Assembly (NCBI GenBank): GCA_037951105.1
Contig: JBAMJV010008297.1
Coordinates: forward strand, 1 to 64,000
Direction: 5' to 3'
DNA: 64,000 bases
From: Echinarachnius parma
Taxonomy: Eukaryota; Echinodermata; Echinoidea; Clypeasteroida; Echinarachniidae
A program made the position numbers and the translations under genes. This document shows positions 12,601-24,600 of this stretch, in pieces. Position 1 is the first letter of the stretch, and each line of letters starts with the position of its first letter. Under the pieces are notes generated by a model. The model worked only from the letters and a program-made list of their open reading frames with translations, had not been told where the DNA came from and searched no databases.

Positions 12601-15600
12601 TTGATGTGCAAGATCATTGTGTGCATTGAACAAATGATGACCATATGCTTTATAATACACATTTAGAGACATCCTATGGAAATGTGATATGCTAACATAA
12701 CAACCATGTATTGTCATTCTTATCATAGGTTGAACATCTGGAACTGCAGAACTTGACTCTGAGCAAATCAGCAATCAGGGATTTAGCAACATGGCTGTCC
12801 CTGTCCAACTTGACACACCTTAAGCTGCTTAGAGTACATCTACATGATGACTTCTATGCCACAGTGTCTGCTCATGCAGCAGCAATCAAGGTAACTTTGT
12901 GTTTGCCCATCAATGTTATAGATAGCCTGTTCCTATTGTGAGCAATAATTATATGCACTGCCTATACATTCTAACTATGGCCTGTTTGCATAAAATCATC
13001 AGTGCGATAATTTTGCCAAAGCCTTGTCAGAATTCCATGATGCTGCACATAAACTTCCAATGTGTGATCAACTCTTTATGAATACAGATAATATCAACTA
13101 ATTTAACCTGTTCCCTACGAGTTTCCAAAATCCCTATTGACTATGTATACACAACCCACTCAGTTCCTGTAGTCAAGGGGTTAATATTAAGAGTTCCATC
13201 CACAATTGCATAATTGTAAAGTAAATAGACTAAAAGTTTGTTTTATGCCAGTACAGTGATTGAGTCATTATGTATGTGTATACATGCATACTATTATTCT
13301 GCACATGGATTTCAGGTCTTACAAATAATGCTAGCCACACATACTCCATGCCCCAATTTGTGCGAACAATAACTTCATAATAGGTGGTGGCCATCTCTGG
13401 GCATTTTGCTTAACCCTAATCAAAATGGGTTATTTTGATCATTTTGAGTCCACTGGGGTTGGGGGGGGGGGGCATTTTGGCCCCCCCCCCCTCAAATCTC
13501 GGCAACGCATGGACCGACTGACTTGAAAATTGGCACATACGTAAAACGAGTCAAGTAGAATAATAATTTGAAGAAAAAAAATTGGACCATTATTTTTTTT
13601 TTTTATAATTAAAATTTTGAATATGCGCATTTTTGACGAATTTGGGGAAAAATTGGGATTTTCATCTAAAATCAAGAGAATTTACAGGATTTCTTCAGGT
13701 TTTCTGTAAAAATACTTTCAAATTATGTAATTCATCATATCCATGCTTTTTATGGTGATAAAATATATCACTAATTTGCATAAATATGCAAATTAGTATT
13801 CCCGGATTTACCATCATTGTTTTCATCCTTACATATTTTATTGTTTTTATTGTTTTTTTTTTTTTTTTTTAGAAGAGTTTATCTGTGAAGTGTATGAATT
13901 AAACTAATAACAAAGAAATAATCCAAATTATAATTCAATGTAACAATTATAACAGATTTGGAGTTTACATGGCATCAGATATAGGAATTGCATAGAAACC
14001 TGTACAAAAATTGCATTTTTTTTTTGTGACGGTCGAGCAATTATTGACCTCTAAAATCAGTTCTACATGTACGACCGGGGTGAATTATATATCAAAACAT
14101 GCGGGAGACTTGAGAGAAAAAAGTCATGAAGTTTGAACGTGAAGTTCCAATTGGTTTAGATGCATGTAAAAAAAATGACAGGGGGGGGGGGGGGGCCAAA
14201 ATGCCCCCCCCCCCCCAGTGGGATAAGGGTTAAAGGTATGGTGAAATCCCGGCTTTGATTCAGGTTTATAGCTTTAAATATGTGCCTATATTGATATACC
14301 ACACTTTCTTTGCAAAGAAATCCTTTAGTTGGGCAAAAAAAGGTAAATTTCATGCAACCTTTTGGCGTCGGCGTTCCATACTCCAAAAAAAGTGATTTAC
14401 GTCACATGCAGTCTGTGACGTCATGAACTTTTGTTTTTAAAAATGTCAAATTTGAACTTCATTTTCCGAAGGAGTCAGTTTCCCCCCATTAGGGTACATG
14501 TAGGCCAGCTAGTGCACTGTACGTGCATGTATCTGTATTGTATCACTGAGTAAGGTCATTTCGTCTACTGTGCAGCTGTGTCTAAGTGCAGATGATGTAA
14601 TTCATTCAAATGAGAGGACTCTTTGAAAGGATGAAATTAGATATCAATATCTCACAAAATATTTTGGACATGTATTTATGGCAGTCAGATATTGAAGGTA
14701 AGCATGATCAAGTTTTGACTCAGCACTAATTGTACATGTTCAGATTTTATTTAGACTTTAATTTAACCCAAGGTTATTTTTATAAATTTTCTAATTCAAT
14801 TTACTATGGGTACTTCCAATTTGGTCCATGGCCTTAAATGACTCAAATTTATGCAGTTTTATTTAATTTTCAATTTAACCCTGCATTGAGAATTTGGGCC
14901 TTGGTGTTCACCCAACCCTTTGTTATTGAACATGTTTGAAACCCACAGATCCAGTCATTGACATTGAGCCTCATGCATCTGAGCCACCAAGCATCAAGAT
15001 ACCTTGCTACAGCTATCTGTCTGATGCCTGACCTGAGCCACCTGACATTGGGAGGGTTAACCTGCATCATCCACAGAGTCTTCATAGAGACAATAGAACA
15101 GATGAAAGCAGACTATATGGTATGCCAGTCTTTTTTTATCAAACATATTTCTTTTTTGTTTTGGTGATCTCATAATCGAATGCTTGTCATTGAAATATTT
15201 TAATAAAATTTACCTGAAGCTAATTGGGAGTGCAAATGTAATTCACACAGACTAATCCCAAGGCATAGGAATGTTGATACAAACAACAGAACAGAGTATA
15301 AATTATTGTTTAAAAAAAATTGTACATGCATGTGAATGATGCATTGTACATATTGAAATCTGGGACAGTGTTAAATTGTCAGATGTCCGCCTGATCAATA
15401 TTTGAAGTTACCTAATATGTCATGAATTCTAACATATTTTGTATATGTGTGCATGTATGGCATGTGCTATGTACATGTTGCGATGAAATCATGTTATCGG
15501 TAAGGCCCACACTAAAGAGACAAAACCTAGAGTCGAGGCATTTGAGCAAAGCAGTACTTAAAATTGCATTTGACAACCTACAATACATGTACTAAGTGTA

Positions 15601-18600
15601 GCAAAAGTTAGAGCAATGGAATTGGGACTCGATGACATTGTCATATGAGCGTATGTAATGCCAGAAATATGAAAATTATTATGTTAATTTTGTTTAATTT
15701 GTTTTATTCTTCAGAAACAGAAAAACATATGATTGCATTTGGAAACATAGTTGCATTATGGTCCTGATGCAGGACTGCATGTAAAATAGTCAGGATATCC
15801 CCATTTTACTGCAGCATAGAAATAAGCAGGGTTATCAGTTTTGAGCTGAAGTCTGAAATCAGGCTCAGTCTTATAATTAATAACTAGGTTCTCAGTCCCT
15901 TGGCTTGTAACACTCCGGCACCCCTGAGTGAGACTGATGTTTTAATGCTGTTTTTATAGAGCTGTATAATATTATGGGTGATCCTAGCTCACACATTGCC
16001 TCGAGTTGATCATATTTCTAATCAGCAATTGAGCATTGAAATTTGACAAGCAGGGAGCCATAGTCAAAATAACATCATACACAATATGTATACAAATTTA
16101 TTACAAATATACTAATTTGAACAAGACATTTTTTTTTTCTATTCCATAAAAATAGCATACAATTAGCATAAAAATAGGGGGGAAGGAGAAAAATGTAAAA
16201 ATGCTTTTATCTACACAGGATCCATTTTGGTAATCAGTATCTATGGTTGACTGATGAAAACCTGTGTATAGTGACTACCTAAAAGAAACAAGAAAAGTGA
16301 CCACTGTATACATGTGACCTGTATGGACAGGTTCTATACAGGTTTTACTAATTCTAGCTGCAGGGGATCACTTTAGGCAGGTTGGCTTGGCTGCTAAAAT
16401 GCATAAACCTGTTAATAGTGATCACCTAAAAGAAACAAGAATAGTGACCACTGTATACAGGTGACCTTTATTGACAGGTTCTGTAACATTGTTTTTAGCT
16501 GCAAGGGATCACTTTAGATGGTCACTATAGGCAGGTTGACTGATGTAGACAGGTGTTTACTAAGACAGGTAAACCTGTGTACAATGACCATGTAAGGGGA
16601 GAAGAAAAGAGGCCACTGTAGACAGTGTTTCATAATGTGGACCTGTTATGTTTTGAAGCTGAACAGGTCACAACTTCTCAGAGTTACCTTCATTTCAAAT
16701 GAAGAATGTTGAATCATATTGAATAATAGAGACACTGAATCACAATACAGTGCCTACAACTGCTGGTCAGCAGTGTTTTCCCACCAAGCATCAGTTGAGC
16801 TATAAACGCAACTCGGATGAGTTGTGAATTTGCTCTGATGACTATACATGTACACTTATTCCTATTTTAGATGTTTTGTCCTGCCTGGATGAAATAAAAT
16901 TGACACTGCCATATTTCATGTTTTGTTATGACAGGAATGCCTGCCACACATCTCCATGGGGGATTTCACATTCAATGGAGAGACCTACTCAAATCTAGAC
17001 TCATTCCTGCAGGCTCTTACGTCGGACCCAGGGAATGTCAGGTAAGATGGGAAACATGCACCTACTGATTGGTGGTAAATGGAAATAAATTTACACTTTT
17101 GATGTGCATGCATACATAATTATGGAAGGTAAATCTTAACTCATTTGTAATAATATTAGACAATGTTCTTGAACCAACAATAAGCTACAAAATGTGTGAC
17201 ATAATTTGTAATTAATAATACAGAAGAAAAAGATTGAAGATATTTTCTGTTTGGCCCACATTGATGTGAATTAGAGATGTAGATGTACATGTAAATGCTC
17301 ATACTTCCTTCTTAACCATCACAGAGTAACCACGTACGTTCACGGAATGCGCACATCGCTAACTTACGGTGGCTGCCATTCCTTCGGACTGTGCTGTGAG
17401 CCAACACTGCGTGGCGCTATATAACTATGCATTTTGCTACGAAAATAAAATCTACAAGTGTTCGTTTTACCCCATATTTCTAAAGTTTAAGGATGAATTG
17501 ATAAAATTCGTTTTGGAATTCCGTAGGGAATATATTTTTCTTCCAAAATCAGAAAAAGATTTGACTAATAAGGGATCGAAACATTTTTATTACCATATTT
17601 CTCGAGGCCTTTCTAGTAAAAGACGTGATCGTGTGAGTCATTGTCATCTGAAAATTATGACCCATTAATTTCATTTTAAAAAATAATCTGAAGTTTTCCT
17701 GGATTAATCACATATACTACCTGAATATTTGATATATCTGTGAAAATATTGTATATTCAAAGTCTTGCTTCCATTTTTTCTGCAAAAGTTACGTTTCCAT
17801 AAACTTCGGCTTAAACTGGACAACAGCTCATATGCACTACCGTTTACCCAGTCCCATACGTTGTATTCGGTGTAGTGAATTGCACATTAGACAATACACT
17901 ATCATGACTATCCAGACAAACGGGAATGGATGGCCTATTTCATTACTATAATAACTTTGTTATAATTGTTTTTAGTGTTTCTATTTAAGTTTATAGTTAT
18001 AATAGACTGAGAGATTGATATTTTATGATGGTAATGTGAAACATAAATATGAAGTTTTCTGATATATGTTTTACATAAAATGATAAATATTAATTATGAT
18101 AAAATTTGTCTTCATTTTTTGGGGCTTGAAATAAATAATTGTCAGATTGATGCTTGTGTTGTGTGGTCTTTCATTCTATATTATTCATCATTGGAGTGGG
18201 GATATTACAGAAACAAATTGCTAACAAAGTTTTACACTGTCCTATTCAGCTCATGATTTACATTAAAAACATTAATGTATTTAAATGTAAATCATGAATC
18301 GTGACGTATTAAAATCAAAGGGTAAAAACAGGTATAAGATAAGGAACTCCCCATTAATTGATTAATTAATTCAGACCTGCGTCAGACAACGGCATAACTA
18401 CATGGATATTATCATGGGAGTCACGTGCCCCCACCCAGTCAGCATCAGAAAAGGAGAATTTTTACGATTAATAGAATTGTTCGGGTAACACTTTTAAACA
18501 CATTATCCGGTGACATCACATAATCCGAATAAACATATATAACGGTACATTTTAGTCTTTACAAAATAGAAAAAACCCTTCCACATTACGCTGCGAAGAG

Positions 18601-21600
18601 AAGTATTTAATTTTAAATTCATTTATTATTATTATTAATTAATTCAACAAGTCTTTAAATTGAATACAGCAATTTCTGGCAGAGTATTTGTAAGTACTAT
18701 AAATTGAATTTGTTGGCGAAGGATTTGTCAGCAGCGCTTTACATATGTTGGCGTAGCATTTGTCGCTAAATTGTGGTGGCACGGAGCAAGTCACGTGTTT
18801 CTGAACTTGCTTGTTTTATTTTTATATAGCAAAATGGAACTATTTCTCGAGTCATGACATAGGACTAGGAGAAAATATTATGTCACCAGTGAAAATTACC
18901 CTTATTATTATAAGCTTATCCTACTACTCTCAGCATGCAACATTCAGAACAAAGTCATATTTTGTAGACACGCACAATGCACGTACATTGCCATAGAGAA
19001 AACAATGCCGTAGTCCCGCAAAAATCAACATTTGCCATGTATATTTAATTTTTTAATTTCTTAATTTTCGAGAACTTTTAATTTTTATTTATGTAAACAA
19101 ATAATAACTAAATAATATTATTTTCACACCCTGCCAATTTCAAAATGATATCTCACATATTTATAGTGATTTAATACCATTCAGAATCACTTTGATGATA
19201 TTTTTGGCCACAGAACAGCTGACGCGAACAAAAGCAGCTGAAAATCGTTCCAAAGTAACGGTGTGCGATCCATTTGTGTACGGGGCGCTCTGGGCGCATT
19301 AACGAAGAACGTTCCGATGAGATTGAATTTCTGCGGCTTTGGAAGTGATCTTGAAATCAGTACAACTCAAAATGTTACGAGCAAGATAATAAAATAACCA
19401 TTATTTTAGTTAACTACAACCCTAATTAAATTAGTAATACCATGGAATTAAAGGGTACCACCACCCACAAATAATAATCTCTTTATAGAAAGGTAACATC
19501 TTTAGTATTCCATTCCTTCAATAAGTTCACAAAAATATGTTTTCAGAAAAAATATATAATTGGAAAACGCATCACCATTCTCAGCCATGCGGTCATGCGG
19601 TCTGAATGCGCAGACTATTATGCGAGCAGAGCCAGCGGCGCTCTATGCAGAGTGAACGAATCATCCGGGATTCTATTGACGTACGCGTGAATTGCATTGG
19701 CGCACTCGCAAATGCCTGGCCCGTGTGGAACCACGAGATAGCCGTGGTTCCGTAAGTGGTGGAACTTAATTGCTTTGTTTATGAATTACACAACCCTTTG
19801 CAAAATGTTGGGTATCTATTTGATATCGCAAAACGGTACCAAAACATATAATAATGTGTTGTCCTTTGCCTGGTGGTCCCCTTTAAGAATGTTGTCACGT
19901 TGCTGTCGCGTATTATCGGTTAAATGCAACGATGTATATTTCGCTGCAAAAAAAGTGTAAAATTACCTGATTTCGGTAGAATTCGTGAGCTCAAAATTTA
20001 CAGGGAAAAAATAGAAGCAAAAATGTAAACACGGCATACCCTCGTTCATACCCAGAGCTTTAAAAATATACCAAACATTAGTCTGGGAAAACTTCCAAAT
20101 TATTTTTATGAAAGTTACAAAATAGCCTTACATTTATCGTATTTTGGGGTGATTTATGATCGATTACAAAGACAATTTTGAGGCTAAAATTTGAAATAAT
20201 TTGGTAAATTTTAAAATCAAATTGGCATTTTTTTATAATTTACATAATGTATGAGATACGTTATGAATTATTCATTTTTGAACAGCTCTAAGATATTTGA
20301 TTGGTTAAGCTCATCAATGAAGTTGTATTTTTACGGCGAAGAGAAAAAAGGGAAAAAGATGAATATTCAAATATTGCGTGTTGCGTGGATAAACATGGCC
20401 GCGCCCGTAAGTTACCGTGCGTGAACGTACGTGTAACACATCCACCCAGTCTACTGCCTCATGAAGAACATAATTTTTGATGACATTTTTGATAATTGAA
20501 ATATCCATATTGATATATCAGACTTTTCCTATCACAATTCTGTAGAATAAATTTTTTCAAACTGTTAGTCAACCAATAATCTCTACGCAAATGTACATCG
20601 TCTGCAGATGACAAGACACAAGTCAATCAATCTCTACATTGAACATATATGTTGAATTTTACATGCGAACCAAATTTGATGGATAATGGAAATATGCTCT
20701 CACATTTCAGATTTTTAATCTCACTTTTAAAAAGCTCATTGTTTGAAAACCTCACATGAATTAAATATTTTTGAATTGTGTTTTATTGTTGAAAATTGTC
20801 AGTTAAATATTGATGAATTGCTCGTAAATATTCTATGCACATGCACTGCAGTCTTCGATTTCATGGAATGCTCAATTTGCAAAACAGGGGAGGAGGGGTT
20901 AACACAATGTACAACAATACAAATTAAACTTTGACAAATCGACAAATTGCAAGTACAAAAAATAATATTCTTGATATTTCCTATCATTTCCACATGTTTT
21001 ATATATCCTTCTACCTATCTTAAGTGGAGTATTCCACACTCCGTGATTGTTGTTTGTCTTGGGCAGTAAAACTACTGTATTACATATAGGGGTAAGGGGG
21101 CAGAAACAATATATGCCTCTTTTACTTGTGAAAAGTGCGCTCTGCGACTTTTCTGTCAGCTGAAAACAAAATATGCTCTGAAACTTTTAATATAGACCTC
21201 ACTTTCCTCTCTGTTTATACCACAAATCAAGTGAGGTATCAAATTTGCAAATAATAACCATAATTTTCTGCACAACAGTTTCAACATTTGGTGGCCCGAT
21301 TGGGCCACCAAATATTGGAAACATGTTTTTTTTTACTGGCCCGACAGCAATTTTTGGTGGCCCTGGGCCAACAGGCCTACGCTAATTTCGAGCGTTGAAA
21401 TATGATATGATAAACAAATAGTCAATAAACCTTTGATGAGATTATATACAGCTAATACACATTCTACAGTGCATTGTGTAAATGCAATGCCCTCAAGGCT
21501 TTTTTTAGATGTACACAAGGCATATATGCTGAGTGTGTTGTGTACATATGACAAAGCCAAGAGTGTGTTGCATCTACACTGATGCTCGATAATTAAGTAT

Positions 21601-24600
21601 GTGTATTGTCTGTTTTATAAAACAAGCTCAACCATGGAATTGTTCATTTTGCTGGATTATTTGAAAGACTTGTCACAATTAGTAACCCAGACTATCTACT
21701 CTAGAGTGTGAATGGATTAGGAATTTGCATCATTCATCACTCACTCACTGATATCACTCTGCGGAGTCAAATTTAACAAATTCACTCTGATGCGAAATTG
21801 TTGAAAAATGTGTCTGTTTGGCCCACATTGATGTGAGGTAGTGATGTAGATGTAATTTGCTTAAATACCTCCTTCTTAATCATCACAGAGGAAACAAAAT
21901 CCACCCATTCTAATGCCTTGTAGGGAAAATCATTTTAGAGCCATTTTTAAATTGGTGGTATTCCGGAAAATGTTTGGTTAACCAAAACTATCAGAGACTT
22001 TGAACCAATATCGTCTATATAATACAGACTTGATTACTACCATTGTCTACAGCTGGACATGGATACCTTTATTGAGGGATGACTGATAGGTAACTTAAAA
22101 ATTAGTGATAACTAATGATACACTGTACATGTGTGTAAACTGTATTCGTACTATAGATTAAATGGGAATTTTGAGAAGCCATGATATTTTTGTTGGTTCA
22201 ATAAAATGCCTATAATTAGATTTGAAACAATAAACCAAATCTCACTTTAAACCTTCAATGGGATTATAATCTACATCATCCGGATTGCCAGACTGACGCT
22301 GCATGTGCTACATCAGCCAGTTATGCCCTAGACCTGTGATTCTCATTAATGAATTAATATTGCATCATTTCTTGTACAGGTGGTATGATGGTGATGGAGA
22401 TCTGCTTGGACATCTAAACCAAGTAATGAATGCAACAACTGAGACAGAGAGACCAGGAGGGCATTCTCAGCAACCTTGGTCTAGTGGGGCACAGATGCCT
22501 GGACTACTAGACCCAGGAAGTAATACAGCAACTGAGACAGAGAGACCAGGAGGGCATTCTCAGCATCCTTGGTCCAGCGGGGCACAGATGCTTGGAGAGG
22601 CTGAAACCACTCAAAATGCAGTTCAGCAAAGGTATACTAGCTGAATGAATTATTTATACACTTCTGAATAAAAAATGGCTCATATTCAGTTTACATGTGC
22701 TGATGTAGGGGTGCATGGGTGCATGTTACAAACGCCTATTATATAAACAATACACAGAGCATGCCTCCCAATAAGTCGAGTATAATTGTAACAGTACATG
22801 TTACTGCGTTGATAGATTTATCAATCCTACATATTGATATATGTGATGGCAGTGTAATTTGTGTCCAATTGTACTGCCATTATAATGCCTGTATTAAAAC
22901 AAAAATAATTTGTATGTGTAAAGTGCTATGAAACCTTTTGTATTTAGCACTGTAAAGTCATTGTATTGTAATGTATTGTATGCCTTGTCTTACAGGGGTA
23001 CCTCGTGGTATCATCAGCCCACCTCATCCGTTCATGGGAACCAACTGTACAACGACCTGACCAGAATTATTGATATATGCTTAAATTGCATACAATTACT
23101 CATTTTAGTTTACATTAATGCAGGGGCTGGTGCATGGGGGTATGTTCCCCACCCCTATCACCCAAAACAATACACAAATCATGCCTCCCAATAAGTCAAG
23201 TACACCACATAAGTTAAGACAACACTATGCCGCCTCCAATAATGAAGCCAATGGTATTGCAATGCTTTATCTACATTACAAATTGATTGATGTTATTGTT
23301 CTACCATTATCATGCCTTGTCTTGCAGGTGTTTGTCATCCCATGTTGAAATTGCACAGAATTTGAACTGGTAACTTCCAGATTGCTGGACCTGTGATCTA
23401 CTGACTGAGCTACAAAATCCAATGAATGCTTGTGGTTCTCCCTAATTATATTTTACATTGATTTTACAGGACTTCCAGGGATGATGATGCAGATAGTGAC
23501 GATGAAGAGGTTGATGATAATGGAGAGCAGCATCGTGTACACCAGCATGGACTTCCAGACAAACAAAGTGATGCAGAGACTGAGACAGAGAAACCAGGGG
23601 GACATTCTCAGCAACCTTGCTCCACTCCAAATGAAGATCAAATAAGGTATACTGGCTGAAAGTTATTGATATGCTTGAATTGCATAATATTAATCATTAA
23701 CTGACCCTAGATGATCGCATTCGGGTACTCCCCACTCTTCAATAACTGTTTTTAAGTGTCCCAATTTCACTGGAATGGTAGATGTAATACACTTGTAATC
23801 GTGTTACCCCATTGTCATGATTGTATTGATCGATGTTATTATTCTGCCATTATAATACCTTGTCTTGCAGGTGTTTGTCATGGAATCTTCAGCCCATCCC
23901 ATCTTGAACTTGCAACCAATCAATTTGTACTGTAAATCATTGCAATATCAATGGTATTGCAATGATTTACATTACAAATTGATTGGTGTCATTGTTCACG
24001 CATGGGTGCAGATCCCCATCCCTCTTATAAAAACAATACACAGCATGCCTCGATCCAGTCAAGTACGCTGCCCCAAATAATGAAGCCAATGCTGTTGCAA
24101 TGATATGTAAATTGAAAATGCAAGTCAAAATTAGCAGAGCTTTCTAATCTAGATGTACATTACACTCACACAGTTACGACTAATACAGACAGAATAAAAT
24201 TTATAAGATGGTCAGATGTTACCTAATGGTGATTGGAAATGGAAAAATGTAAATCTTGTCATATAAATGTTGGTATAATACCATAAACTGACCTAAGATG
24301 GATTGCACTCAGATTCTCCTCTGTCTTCCAGAATTGTTCTGAAGTGACCCAATTTCTTAGTAAAGGTAAATGTATAATGCCAGTGTAATGTTGTCTAATT
24401 GAACCACCATTCTTATGCCTTGTCTAATGGAGATTCCTTGTTAAATCTTCATCCTACCCCATCTTAAAATTAAGCTTAATCTAAATCTGTAGTCTCAAGA
24501 TTGCTGGACCTGTGCATACTGTCAGAGCTGCTAAAGCCCAATGCTGGTTGTTCTCCCTACTAATTATGTTTTGATATTTCTCTTACAGGACTTCCCATGA

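Larger units (their letters stand above)
5571..13570 (+). repeat. Tandem ~1.23-kb intron+LRR-exon units
   Basis: Units: 5571-7757, 7764-8993, 9006-10591, 10605-12890 and a final exon-less piece 12903 to about 13570. Each runs from GCCCATCAATGTTATAG through the polyG/polyC tract to an LRR exon. After removing the unit-specific insertions, exon-to-exon spacing is 1239 and about 1231 bp for the first two intervals. The third interval holds an extra exon-less half unit joined near 11797. Gene B has one copy of the unit. Confidence 0.92.
17327..20436. mobile_element. Large inverted-repeat element in gene A intron 8 (GTAACNACGTACGTTCACG ends)
   Basis: Left end TAACCACGTACGTTCACG, then TAACTTACGGTGGC; right end TAAGTTACCGTGCGTGAAC, GTACGTGTAACA, inverted. 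The host sequence is a repeat whose intact copy near 21808-21935 reads through (CATCACAGAGGAAACAAAATCCACCCATTC). It contains a hairpin (18252-18296) and M1 MITE copy 2. A 99-codon frame at 17369 near the left end has no recognised domain. Superfamily unknown. Confidence 0.65.

Noticed and set aside
17369..17668. 99-codon frame as a gene
   Set aside because: Lies inside an inverted-repeat element, starts within its terminal repeat and shows no recognisable domain; kept only as a note on the element.
22998..23194. Extra gene A exon starting GTSWYHQP after CTTACAG
   Set aside because: The same acceptor-like segment (CTTGCAGGTGTTTGTCAT...) recurs before 23340 and 23880 as part of a duplicated intron block; no donor before the stop, and the GGHSQ-type motif is absent.
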